A stretch of 64,000 nt of DNA from Sphingobacterium sp. SRCM116780 (GTDB taxonomy: Bacteria > Bacteroidota > Bacteroidia > Sphingobacteriales > Sphingobacteriaceae). The position numbers and the translations under genes are program-made. The notes beneath the pieces were generated by a model. The model worked only from the letters and a program-made list of their open reading frames with translations. It did not search any database and was not told the origin of the DNA. The stretch's first letter is position 1, and each line of letters opens with the position of its first letter. The stretch is from the NCBI RefSeq assembly GCF_021442025.1, contig NZ_CP090446.1:4216001-4280000 (forward strand), read 5' to 3'. Shown one piece after another: positions 26,682 through 36,300 of this stretch.

Positions 26682-28403
26682 TTATCTGGTGAAACTCGCC
26701 TCGTAAACATTTACATTATCTTTCCAATCTTTTACTTCAAGTCTCAAATTGTGTTTTCCTTCTCGAAGGTTTGGTTCAAAAGTATGCCAGATATGACGGT
26801 TTTTAGGATCATATTTCATCAACACCCAGTCTCCATCAATATAAGCATTGAAAGATTGAATACCAGATAAGTTGTCGGAAATAGTGAAATCAATTTGCTT
26901 TTGTGCAGCAACATTTTTATTGCTTACAAGGTTACGTGCAGTAATAGTAGGTGCAACGTCATCGATGGCAATATAGAAGTCTCCAAAACTACGTACAGAA
27001 GCCGTTACTAAACCATTCTCATATTTTCCTCCTTGAGCTCCATCTTCTGTCGATACGAGGAGGGCTTTACTGTAGAGGTCTTTTGTGAGGTTGCTATTTG
27101 GTCTGATGCTCAATGTATATGAACCAAACACAGGTGTATATTTATTGTGTACTTTTTGAAGTTGAGAATAGCCATTTACAGGACTTGCTCCTTCTGAATA
27201 TTCAAAATTTAAATTGTCATACAGGGTGTTTTTTGGTATGGATATTTTGACATTGCCAGTCTGATACACATTGTCCAATAAAAAATTAAAGTATTTACCT
27301 GCTGTAGAAGGTGTTCTTCTGACAGTATAATTTGCATCGCGCTGCACATTGAAATTTATTTCAGTGGCATTTCCTTGTACATCTTTGACAACATATCGCA
27401 CTTGATGCACTTGATCATCTTTAAGTTCCATGATGCCATTATTATCCATGTTATAATAGATGTCAATTGGATTTCCGGATTGTCTGAAACTTTTTTGTAC
27501 CCTCACGTTTGATTTTTCCCAGTAGGGATAATCGATATAGGAATGGATAGCACGTGTTTTATCAAAAGGTATACTTTCAAACAATACAGTGCTGATCGTT
27601 TTGTTGTCTAAAAATAATTCAATGGAATAAACGCCATAACTAAAGGATATTCCTTTCCGTTTATCGACCGTGTTGATCCCAAAACCAAATTTTCCATTAA
27701 CTGGGATTGGTGATGTACTTGATAGGCTGTAATTACCGTTGGTTAACGCTTTGACTGTTTGATGACGCCTAGGTGTATTTTCATTGAAAATAGGATCGTC
27801 TAGATCATATACGGTCAAACCGCGAATAATGGGCTTGGTTTCATCTGGAAAAGTGAGCCCAAACAACTGTGTGTTAAAGGGTAGCTGTAGTTTGGTGTCG
27901 CGAATTTCAAAATGGAGATGCGGTCCTGCGGAACCACCTGTATTTCCTGAATTGGCCAACAACTGTCCTTTCTTGAGGGTGAATTGTCCTGGTTTTAAAA
28001 AGACATCAATCTCAAATTTCTTTTGTTTATACTGCTCCGATTTAATAAAAGCATTTAATTCCTCATTGAAGCTTTCTAAATGCAGGTAAACGGAAGTGTA
28101 GCCGTTAGGGTGATCGAGGTAAACAGAATTGCCTCCTCCACCAATTTGTACGCGTATACGGGAAACAAATCCATCTGCCGCAGCATATACCGGAATATTA
28201 ATTTTTTGCTGTGTACGGTAATCGTCTCCCCCATGGAAATGAGTCGCCCTAAGCTCGCCAAATGAACCAGATGCCTGGGGAGCAATATCCATAGGACGTC
28301 TAAAATAATTTTGCGGATATTGACGGTGTTTAATGATATCTTGTGCTTGTGTTATCGTTAGAGTAGAAGCAAGCAAACCTATTATACAGCTTAATTTCTT
28401 CAT
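26682..28403 (-). CDS. M23-family metallopeptidase (peptidoglycan endopeptidase-like)
   Basis: 573 aa from the ATG at 28403 (MKKLSCIIGLLASTLTITQAQ, signal peptide). The M23/LytM domain spans about residues 35-190, with the zinc motifs HFHGGDD near 55 and GPHLHFEIRD near 175. The remaining 380 residues are a beta-rich region without a recognised domain. Periplasmic; may cleave peptidoglycan crosslinks, but this M23-plus-long-C-terminal type is also found among regulators of amidases. Starts 4 bp after the stop of the FAH gene, so the order FAH, M23, bcp looks like one transcription unit. Confidence 0.9.
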   Translation of the reverse strand: MKKLSCIIGLLASTLTITQAQDIIKHRQYPQNYFRRPMDIAPQASGSFGELRATHFHGGDDYRTQQKINIPVYAAADGFVSRIRVQIGGGGNSVYLDHPNGYTSVYLHLESFNEELNAFIKSEQYKQKKFEIDVFLKPGQFTLKKGQLLANSGNTGGSAGPHLHFEIRDTKLQLPFNTQLFGLTFPDETKPIIRGLTVYDLDDPIFNENTPRRHQTVKALTNGNYSLSSTSPIPVNGKFGFGINTVDKRKGISFSYGVYSIELFLDNKTISTVLFESIPFDKTRAIHSYIDYPYWEKSNVRVQKSFRQSGNPIDIYYNMDNNGIMELKDDQVHQVRYVVKDVQGNATEINFNVQRDANYTVRRTPSTAGKYFNFLLDNVYQTGNVKISIPKNTLYDNLNFEYSEGASPVNGYSQLQKVHNKYTPVFGSYTLSIRPNSNLTKDLYSKALLVSTEDGAQGGKYENGLVTASVRSFGDFYIAIDDVAPTITARNLVSNKNVAAQKQIDFTISDNLSGIQSFNAYIDGDWVLMKYDPKNRHIWHTFEPNLREGKHNLRLEVKDWKDNVNVYEASFTR

Positions 28404-28407
28404 GGGA

Positions 28408-29019
28408 CTATTTGATATGACAGATAAACATTTTTTCCTCACGAATAAAACCTTCAAGTTTATCGCCAATAGCAACTGGACCTACTCCTGCAGGTGTACC
28501 CGTATAGATCAGGTCGCCTTTACGAAGTGTAATAAACTTAGAAATATAGACGATGAGCTCTTCATAAGAGAAGATCATATCCTTTGTATTTCCCTGTTGT
28601 ACGATTTCTTGATTTTTTGTTAATGAAAAATTTAGATTTTTAAGATCTCCTAATTCTTCTTTAGGGATCAAAGAACTAATAACTGCAGAACCATCAAAAG
28701 ATTTTGCCAACTCCCATGGGAGACCTTTTTCTTTATGTTTTTGTTGTATATCTCGTGCTGTGAAATCTATTCCTAATCCTATCGCATCGAAGTAACTGCT
28801 TGCAAACTTTGATGTGACGTGTTTTCCTTCCTTACAGATTCGAAGTACGATTTCAGCTTCATAATGAATATCAGTTGAAAATTCCGGATAATAAAAATCT
28901 TTATTGTCTTTTAATAAAGCGGTATCGGGTTTCATGAAAACAACGGGTTGTTGAGGAATAGGATTGTTGAGTTCTTTTGCGTGATCTATATAGTTGCGGC
29001 CTATGGCAATAACTTTCAT
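28408..29019 (-). CDS. Fumarylacetoacetate-hydrolase-family protein
   Basis: 203 aa, the compact single-domain FAH form (FAHD1-like). Metal ligands E54 and E56 (YEAEIVLRI) and D85 (GIDFTARDIQ) are present, with GTPAGVG near the C-terminus. Known activities of the family include acylpyruvate hydrolysis and oxaloacetate decarboxylation; the substrate here is not determined. It precedes the M23 peptidase by 4 bp and shares its direction. Confidence 0.9.
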   Translation of the reverse strand: MKVIAIGRNYIDHAKELNNPIPQQPVVFMKPDTALLKDNKDFYYPEFSTDIHYEAEIVLRICKEGKHVTSKFASSYFDAIGLGIDFTARDIQQKHKEKGLPWELAKSFDGSAVISSLIPKEELGDLKNLNFSLTKNQEIVQQGNTKDMIFSYEELIVYISKFITLRKGDLIYTGTPAGVGPVAIGDKLEGFIREEKMFICHIK

Positions 29020-29133
29020 GTTGATATGTATTAATTAAAGCACCTGATTATATGTGAATTGGTGCGAGATATGCAAACTTAGTAAATGTAAGAACTATTT
29101 CAAAAGTGATTCTTGTCAAATTGCTACTAACAT

Positions 29134-29244
29134 CACTATTAAATAGGGATTAAGAGGGTATTTATAGGGGTTTAATAGGGGTATACCCCTATTAAACCCC
29201 TACTAATACTAATTAAAGGGCTAATTATGCCTGGATTAATAGTG
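29134..29244. repeat. Nested palindrome with G-tracts upstream of DUF6266 gene
   Basis: A perfect 38-bp palindrome at 29165-29202 (half: TAGGGGTTTAATAGGGGTA), flanked by outer arms CACTATTAA (29134-29142) and TTAATAGTG (29236-29244). The plus strand from 29144 has GGG, GGG, GGGG and GGGG tracts separated by 7, 8 and 7 nt. A TATATTTG element (29254-29261) follows and the next gene starts at 29318. It could be a cruciform, an operator, a bidirectional terminator or a G-quadruplex-prone site. Confidence 0.75.
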
Positions 29245-29317
29245 AATTTTGTATATATTTGGTACTAGAGGAATGACCGTTTTTCTATAACCAATTATAA
29301 AAAATAAAACTAAATCT

Positions 29318-29953
29318 ATGGCAATTCAAAAGAATGGTCCGAACGGATCTTTTAAAGGAAAAGTGGGCTCGATCTATGGCTATGAACTGAATGGACAACA
29401 TATTATTCGAGGGGCACGGGTAAAAAATAACAATCCACCAAGTGAAGCCGTATTAATGAATAGGCAGAAAATGAAGGTTGCAAACAATTTCGTTAAATCA
29501 ATAGCACCAGTTCTTAAATATGGTTATCGTCATATTGCTCCAAAAGGTAGTCGTATTGGTGCATTTCAAACTGCTCAACGGCATATTTTAATGGAAACAA
29601 TGGAGATGGCTGTTGATTCCCAATATTATGTCAATCCGGAAAAGGTACTCGTTTTTAGAGGATCGCTCTATCCTCCAATGGGTTGCTCGGTAGAAAGAGA
29701 AGGTAATTTTTTACGGTTTAATTGGATAACATTTCCTGAATATGCAGATAAAATATATAAAATGAACGTTGCTTTTATTGAAGAGGATAACTTAGCACAA
29801 CTGGAAATTGGGGAAGCAGAAGTCAATCAAGGAACCTGCACGATAGCGTTATCAAGTTATATGAATAATAATAAACCAATTCATGTTTATTTGGGTATTT
29901 GGAATTCTTATCTTGATCAACTTTCCGATTCGGTTTATTGTGGAGTCGTCTAA
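29318..29953 (+). CDS. DUF6266-like protein of unknown function
   Basis: 211 aa, no signal peptide. N-terminus MAIQKNGPNGSFKGKVGSIYG followed by GQHIIRGARVKNNNPPSEA and VLMNRQKMKVANNFV, the pattern I associate with DUF6266, a Bacteroidota family often present in several copies per genome. The C-terminal half is beta-rich (EGNFLRFNWITFPE, IALSSYMNNNKPIHVYLGIWNSY). The function is unknown; some members are reported near phage-like or secretion-related genes but nothing of that type is here. Upstream is the large palindrome and a TAnnTTTG-like promoter; HAD phosphatase follows by 36 bp. Confidence 0.7.
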   Translation: MAIQKNGPNGSFKGKVGSIYGYELNGQHIIRGARVKNNNPPSEAVLMNRQKMKVANNFVKSIAPVLKYGYRHIAPKGSRIGAFQTAQRHILMETMEMAVDSQYYVNPEKVLVFRGSLYPPMGCSVEREGNFLRFNWITFPEYADKIYKMNVAFIEEDNLAQLEIGEAEVNQGTCTIALSSYMNNNKPIHVYLGIWNSYLDQLSDSVYCGVV

Positions 29954-29989
29954 ATAGGAATTGACCGTTTGTTTTTCTAATTTTAGCAC

Positions 29990-30640
29990 ATGAAAGATTT
30001 AAAAGCTGTATTTTTTGATTTTGATGGGACGTTGGTGGATTCAGAGCGTTTTTATTTTGAAGCTTGGAAACCTATTTTAAAAGAGAATTTTGCTATTGAT
30101 TTGAACTTTGAGATATGGATTCAACATTTTGCTGGGCATACACTAGTGCGTAATTTGCAGACGATGAAAGAGCTTTGGGGGATAGAAGCACGCGAGGATT
30201 TTATGTGGAAAAGTACCCGAGAAAATTATGCGAATCAAGATATGCTCAGTATACCGCTCATGCCCTATGCAAAAGATACCATAGAATTTTTAGTAGAAAA
30301 GGATATTCAGATCGGTTTAGTGACTTCCAATTTTCGACCTAGTGTGGATAAAATGTTAGCGCATTATGGTTTATTGCAACATTTTACTTGGTTTGTTACG
30401 CGAGAAGATGTGCTCGATCCGAAGCCAAAACCTGAATGTTACCTGAAAGCTTTAGCTTTATCTGGGCTTACTCATGAGCAAGTTGTTGCCATAGAGGACA
30501 CAGCCACTGGCTCAAGAGCTGGTAAGGATGCGGGATTAACATGTATTGCAGTAACTAAACATAGGACAGAGCGTGATCGGTTAGGATTTGTTGATCATTT
30601 GCTATTCGATTTGGAAGAATTTAAAGCGATGTTACAATAG
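29990..30640 (+). CDS. HAD-superfamily hydrolase, beta-phosphoglucomutase/phosphatase-like
   Basis: 216 aa, subfamily IA. Motif I DFDGTLVDSE with nucleophile D10 and acid D12, helical cap domain about residues 15-90, motif II TSNF near 107, Lys in KPKPECY near 145 and motif IV IEDTATGSRAG near 170. Reactions in the family: beta-phosphoglucomutase or sugar-phosphate phosphatase; substrate not derivable. Downstream of the DUF6266 gene in the same direction; 90 bp before the next gene. Confidence 0.9.
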   Translation: MKDLKAVFFDFDGTLVDSERFYFEAWKPILKENFAIDLNFEIWIQHFAGHTLVRNLQTMKELWGIEAREDFMWKSTRENYANQDMLSIPLMPYAKDTIEFLVEKDIQIGLVTSNFRPSVDKMLAHYGLLQHFTWFVTREDVLDPKPKPECYLKALALSGLTHEQVVAIEDTATGSRAGKDAGLTCIAVTKHRTERDRLGFVDHLLFDLEEFKAMLQ

Positions 30641-30729
30641 ATTTATTCTTCTTTTGAAAAAAATTAATCGTTTTAGCTTTGTTGTTTTTAAAATATTATC
30701 TTTAATATTACAGGAGTAAAAAAACCATT

Positions 30730-31227
30730 ATGAACCGAAGAACCGTTGTCAAGCAGTTATTTATTATAGCAGGAGGAATTGCCTTATTACCTTCTTGTCT
30801 TCGCGAGCAGGGAGGAGCATCGATTGTCCTTAAAAATATTAAGTTATCTGCTACTGATGAAGATTTTCTTGGAAAACTAGTTGAAATTCTAATTCCTAAA
30901 ACAGATTCACCTGGAGGATTGGAGCTTAATTTACACTTGTTCGTGATGAAAATGGTGGATGATTGTGAAAGTCCTGAAAATCAAGATTTATTTCTAAAAG
31001 GGATGCATCTTTTGAAAGATCAATACCGTTCAGGAACTCCAGATTATATCCTACGATCTTTGACAACATTAGAAAGTCAGAAAGAAGGAGATGAGGTAGC
31101 TTTTTTCAATATATTCAAAAAACGTGCTATTCAAGGTTACCTAAATTCTGAATATGTGATGAAAAACAAATTGATTTATAAATTGATTCCTGGTAAGTAC
31201 GAGGCAGCAGTGAAGTTAAAGGCATAA
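30730..31227 (+). CDS. Gluconate 2-dehydrogenase subunit 3-like protein
   Basis: 165 aa with a Tat/lipoprotein-like N-terminus (MNRRTVVKQLFIIAGGIALLPSC: NRRT resembles a weak twin-Arg motif and LLPSC a lipobox). The mature part (LSATDEDFLGKLVEILIPKT) matches the gluconate_2-dh3 family, a small partner that helps export or assemble GMC dehydrogenases. It ends 1 bp before the GMC oxidoreductase start, so the two are co-transcribed and probably form a complex. Confidence 0.87.
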   Translation: MNRRTVVKQLFIIAGGIALLPSCLREQGGASIVLKNIKLSATDEDFLGKLVEILIPKTDSPGGLELNLHLFVMKMVDDCESPENQDLFLKGMHLLKDQYRSGTPDYILRSLTTLESQKEGDEVAFFNIFKKRAIQGYLNSEYVMKNKLIYKLIPGKYEAAVKLKA

Positions 31228-31228
31228 A

Positions 31229-32944
31229 ATGGCAAATTTAAATATAGATAGTCAAAAAGACAGAACCTACGATGCGATTGTTATTGGTTCGGGAATTAGT
31301 GGTGGATGGGCTGCGAAAGAACTGTGTGAAAAAGGACTAAAAACATTGGTCTTGGAACGTGGTCGTGATGTGAAGCATATTAAAGATTATCCAACCACTA
31401 ATATGAATCCATGGGAATTTGAACATCGTAATGAGATGCCTTATGCGGTTCAACAAGAAAACCCTATTGTTAGTAAATGTTATGCTTTTCATGAAGATGC
31501 CGCACATTTTTTTGTAAAAGATAAGGAGCATCCTTATGTGCAAGATAAACCATTTGACTGGATTCGTGGCTACCAAGTAGGAGGGAAATCTTTGTTATGG
31601 GCAAGACAAACACAACGTTGGTCTGACTTTGATTTTGATGGTCCTGCTCGTGATGGCTTTGCTGTGGATTGGCCTATTCGTTATGCCGATTTAAAACCTT
31701 GGTACGATTATGTCGAACGATTTGCTGGTATTGCAGGAGATAAAGATGGATTGCCCGAATTACCTGATGGTGAGTTTTTACCGGGGTATCCCTTAAATAT
31801 GGTTGAAAAGTATTTCAAACAAACCTTAGCTTCCAAATATCCAGAACGAAAAGTAATATCGGCTCGATGTGCACATCTCTCTAAACCTAATCAAATTCAT
31901 TTTGATCAAGGGCGTGTGCAATGTCAAAATCGTACTTTATGCCAGCGTGGTTGTCCGTTTGGAGGCTATTTTAGTTCAAATGCAGTGACACTGCCTTGGG
32001 CTGCTAAAACTGGGAAGATGACTTTACGTCCTTCTTCTGTTGTTCACTCTATATTATATGATGAACAAAAAGGAAAAGCGGTTGGTGTTCGAGTGATCGA
32101 TACGCATACAAAAGAGGAAATTGATTTTTATGCACGTGTTATTTTTGTTAATGCGGCAGCGATCAATACCAATTTAGTTTTATTGAATTCAACTTCTAAT
32201 CGTTTTCCAAATGGATTAGGTAATGATTCGGGTGTATTGGGTAAATACGTTGCTTTTCATAACTATAGTGCACGTATTTATGCCGAATATGAAGGCCTGT
32301 TAGATTACACAACTGAAGGGCGCAATCCTGCAGGAGGAGGTTATATTCCAAGATTTAGAAATCTGCATAAACAAGAAACAGATTTTCTACGCGGTTATGC
32401 CGCTGGTTTTGGTGCCAATCGAGGTTCAGATACCGATCGTAGTGGAGCAGGTGAATCTTTAAAAAATAATTTGTTGAACCCTAAATTAGGGAATTGGCAA
32501 GTCGGTTCGCATATGATGGGAGAAACCATTCCTAAAGAATCTGGTCAAATAACTCTAGATACTAAGAAAAAAGATGATTGGGGTGTTCCGTTGTTACATA
32601 TCGCCGTAGATTATGATGATAATGATGCGAAAATGAAAAAAGATTATCTCGATACGATGGAAGATATGTTTAAAACAGCTGGGTTTACCAATATTCGACG
32701 TGATGATGGCTCTCAAGCTCCTGGTCTTGATATACACGAAATGGGAGGAGCTCGTATGGGGTTAGATCCGAAGACATCTATACTTAATAAATGGAACCAA
32801 ATGCATGCCGTACCTAACGTTTTTGTTACAGATGGTGCCGCAATGACTTCTACCTCAACACAAAATCCTTCGTTAACTTATATGGCTTTTTCGGTTCGTG
32901 CAGTTGATTATGCTATTCAGGAAATGAAAAAAGGAAATATATAG
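31229..32944 (+). CDS. GMC-family FAD-dependent oxidoreductase
   Basis: 571 aa. FAD-binding Rossmann motif near 18-27 (IVIGSGISGG), GMC signature blocks, a Cys-rich loop (CQNRTLCQRGCPFGG) typical of gluconate/sugar dehydrogenase GMC members, catalytic His in IHEMGGARMG and Asn in STQNPSLTYMA. No signal peptide of its own; the partner at 30730 carries one, and co-export by hitchhiking is known for this pair. It likely oxidises a sugar or sugar acid, but the cytochrome c subunit that normally accepts electrons is not in the window. A terminator follows within 4 bp. Confidence 0.93.
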   Translation: MANLNIDSQKDRTYDAIVIGSGISGGWAAKELCEKGLKTLVLERGRDVKHIKDYPTTNMNPWEFEHRNEMPYAVQQENPIVSKCYAFHEDAAHFFVKDKEHPYVQDKPFDWIRGYQVGGKSLLWARQTQRWSDFDFDGPARDGFAVDWPIRYADLKPWYDYVERFAGIAGDKDGLPELPDGEFLPGYPLNMVEKYFKQTLASKYPERKVISARCAHLSKPNQIHFDQGRVQCQNRTLCQRGCPFGGYFSSNAVTLPWAAKTGKMTLRPSSVVHSILYDEQKGKAVGVRVIDTHTKEEIDFYARVIFVNAAAINTNLVLLNSTSNRFPNGLGNDSGVLGKYVAFHNYSARIYAEYEGLLDYTTEGRNPAGGGYIPRFRNLHKQETDFLRGYAAGFGANRGSDTDRSGAGESLKNNLLNPKLGNWQVGSHMMGETIPKESGQITLDTKKKDDWGVPLLHIAVDYDDNDAKMKKDYLDTMEDMFKTAGFTNIRRDDGSQAPGLDIHEMGGARMGLDPKTSILNKWNQMHAVPNVFVTDGAAMTSTSTQNPSLTYMAFSVRAVDYAIQEMKKGNI

Positions 32945-32947
32945 TAG

Positions 32948-32988
32948 TTGAAAGTTTAAATTTTTTTATAAAAAATTTAAACTTTCAA
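32948..32988 (+). terminator. Terminator of the GMC operon
   Basis: A perfect 19-bp stem (arms TTGAAAGTTTAAATTTTTT type, 32948-32966 and 32970-32988) with a 3-nt loop begins 4 bp after the GMC stop. It insulates the SusC gene at 33302. Confidence 0.85.
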
Positions 32989-33088
32989 AATAAAAATCAT
33001 AATTTAAACCAATCATTAATTTACTAAATTAAGATACCAAACCAAAAGGGAAGTTTCCTAATATATAATTGAGCGACATACGTATATG

Positions 33089-33126
33089 TTAAATCGTTTT
33101 TAAGTTATTGTGCTAAAACGATTTAA
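33089..33126. promoter_or_regulatory. Inverted repeat TTAAATCGTTTT-N14-AAAACGATTTAA upstream of susC
   Basis: Perfect 12-bp arms at 33089-33100 and 33115-33126. The sequence GCTAAAACGATT at 33112-33123 recurs as a direct copy at 33266-33277, 24 bp before the susC ATG. The rest of the 350-bp region upstream of susC shows no TAnnTTTG element. Confidence 0.5.
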
Positions 33127-33301
33127 GACTTATAGTGCTCTATAAACTATATTTAGTTTTTTCTCTCAAAAACACATATATATTAAATAAGATAATTAAG
33201 AAGATCAAACCAAAAACCTATTAACCTAAAAGACACTTTTCATAATAGAAGGTTTAATCTATCAAGCTAAAACGATTAAATAAATTATAAAACCACTAAA
33301 C

Positions 33302-36300
33302 ATGAACAAAATTGACGCAAGAACATTTTTGCAGCTCAAGAAAAGATCAAAATTATTCTTTTCATTAGCTGTTATTGCTGGATCGTTGCAACAGGCCAAT
33401 GCAGCGTCCGTCATTTCTGTAGCACATTTGAACCGTTCAAACACAAAGGAATTTGTTAAGAAGCAGGGACAAGTAACGGGGAAAGTAGTAGATGCGAGCA
33501 CTGGAAAATCAGTGTCAGGTGTAACGGTATCCGTAAAGGGAACAACAACAGCTGCACAGACCGATGAGAATGGTCATTTCAGTTTAAATGCGAAGACTGG
33601 AGACGTCCTTGCCATATCTTCTATTGGCTATAAATCTACAGAAATTAAGGTAAGTGGCACATCGGAATTAACAATCAGTCTGGAATCCGCTCAAGATCAG
33701 TTGGACGAGGTGGTCGTAGTTGGTTATGGTACCATGCGTAAATCTGATGTCACAGGCTCTATAGCTATGGTTAAAGGTGCCGATATGGTCAAAGCTCAAA
33801 ATTTCAGTGCTTTAGAAAATTTAAGAGGTAAGGCTTCTGGAGTTAATATTTTTTCCAATTCCAGTCAACCTGGAGCCTATGGCAACCGTGTTGTTATCCG
33901 CGGTGTATCAACGATCAACTCTTCGTCCAATCCATTGTATGTGGTGGATGGTGTTGTGATGGATGATTTTCAATTATTAAATCCAAATGATATTGAGAGT
34001 ATGGAAGTGTTGAAAGATGCTTCTTCTGCTGCTATTTATGGGGCACGTGGTGCCAACGGTGTTATTTTGGTGACAACAAAACGTGGTAATAAAGATGGTA
34101 GAAAAACAATCAGTTATCAAGGATCGGTTGGGGTGAGTTCTGTACAGCGTTATATGGATGTTTTGAATGCGCAAGAATGGACGGATGCCTTTATGATCGG
34201 TTTAGAGAATGAAAATAAATATCAGGGAAAAACTTGGAGTTTAGATCGTTCGAAATGGTTTAATGATCCCGATTATTTTGATGCATCAGGTAACCCGCTG
34301 TATGATACCGATTGGCAAAAAGAGGCAACTCGGACGGCTATCTCTCACAACCATCAGTTGAATATTCAACAAGGAGATGATAAATCTTCGGTAGGTGCTT
34401 TTTTAAATTATACTGACCAACAAGGTGTAGTGAATAATACTTGGAATAAGCGTGTAAATGCAAAGATGGCTTATGATTCTAAACCTACTTCTTGGCTTTC
34501 AACAGCAGTAAATTTAACCGTGAATCATACTTGGGGACAATATACACCAGAAGATGGTGGAGGACAGGATGCCCGCAGAACGATGATCGAGATGTTGCCA
34601 TGGTATCCTGTACGTGATAAAAACGGAAATTATACAACATCTTCTTCTTCTACATTATCAGAAACGTTTGGTTTTGAAGGGATGTCCAATCCTGCTATGA
34701 TTTTGGATTTACAAAAGCGGATGCGTTATAATACACAGATCTTTGGTAATGCGGCATTGACATTTCATTTGTTAGATGGACTTGATTTAAAAACGCAATT
34801 GGGGGTTGATAATCATCAAAAAACATATCGAGGATATTCTTCTGTTTTATTGAATAATATTTCTGCTCCTAACGGATGGGCAGAGATCAATCACACCAAT
34901 ACATTATATTGGCAAGAAGAAACCTATTTGACTTATAATAAGCAATTTGATAAGCATCGTATCAATGCGATGGCAGGATTGTCTTGGCAAGGACGTACCT
35001 ATGATTATGATGGCTCAAGAACAGAAGGCTTTCAAGATGATTTAAGCCAATATTATAACATGGGTATAGGTACAATACCTTCTGCACCTTATTCAAATAA
35101 TTTGATTTGGGCAATGAACTCTTATTTTTTAAGAGCAGCATATTCCTATGACAATCGGTATTCAGCAACGGTTACAGGCCGTTACGATGGTTCTTCTAAA
35201 TTTGGGGGAAATAACAAATATGCTTTTTTCCCATCAGCAGGTTTTGCTTGGAATGTTTCCAATGAAGATTTCTTGAAGGATAATAGTTTGATCAGTAATT
35301 TGAAATTACATACCAGTTATGGCTTAACAGGTAATTCTGAAATTGATCCCTATAGATCTTTAGCAAATGTGGAATCAGGAACAATTTTATTAAACGGTAA
35401 TCGAGAACCTTACTCTTTTGTGAGCACAATTGAAAACCCTAATTTGAAATGGGAGAAAACTGCACAATTTGATTTTGGAGTAGAATTAGGCCTGTTTCAA
35501 AATAGATTGAGTTTCGATGTTTCTTATTACAAGAAAAAGACAACAGATTTATTACTTGAAGCACCATTACCAACAGCAACAGGTTTTAGTTCTGTGATGA
35601 GAAACATTGGATCGGTTCAAAATCAAGGTTTAGATGTGATGATTAATGGTACTATCGTTAATCATGAAGATTTCACATGGAAATCAACTATAAATCTGAA
35701 TTATAACAAAAACGAAGTGTTAAAATTAGGTGATAATAATGCCGATATTTTAATGAATAGTTGGGTTGGTGGTGCAAACAGTATCATCCGAGTTGGAGAA
35801 AACCTGAATAGCTTCTATGGTTATAGAAGATTGGGTATCTACACACAAGCAGATGTCGATGCTGGTAATGCAACAATCTCACAAATTGGTCGTCCAAAAC
35901 GTACGACAGAGAAAGAAATTATTGGTAAGGGTCTTCCTGATTGGACCGGAAGTTTTATCAATAATTTGAGCTATAAGAATTTTGATCTGACACTTGATTT
36001 GCAATTTGTAAAAGGGGTAGATGTCATGCAACAGTTTTTCCATTCTACGTATGACCGTTTTGGCATCACGAATGGTTTAAAAGAGATCTTAACAGATGCC
36101 TATAATGGAACAAATCCAAATACTATGCAACAGGCAATTTATTTAACCAATGGTGGACATGCTGGTCAAGATACGAATGTGGATGATGCTTGGGTAGTTG
36201 ACGGTTCGTATTTAAGGGTAAATATGATACAGCTAGGTTATACATTCAAACCTGATGCTGTAAAAAGAATAGGATTATCTGGTCTTCGCATTTATGCTAA

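Noticed and set aside
27784..28089. Antisense open frame of about 100 codons inside the M23 peptidase gene
   Set aside because: Shadow frame with no protein-like features; no upstream signal.
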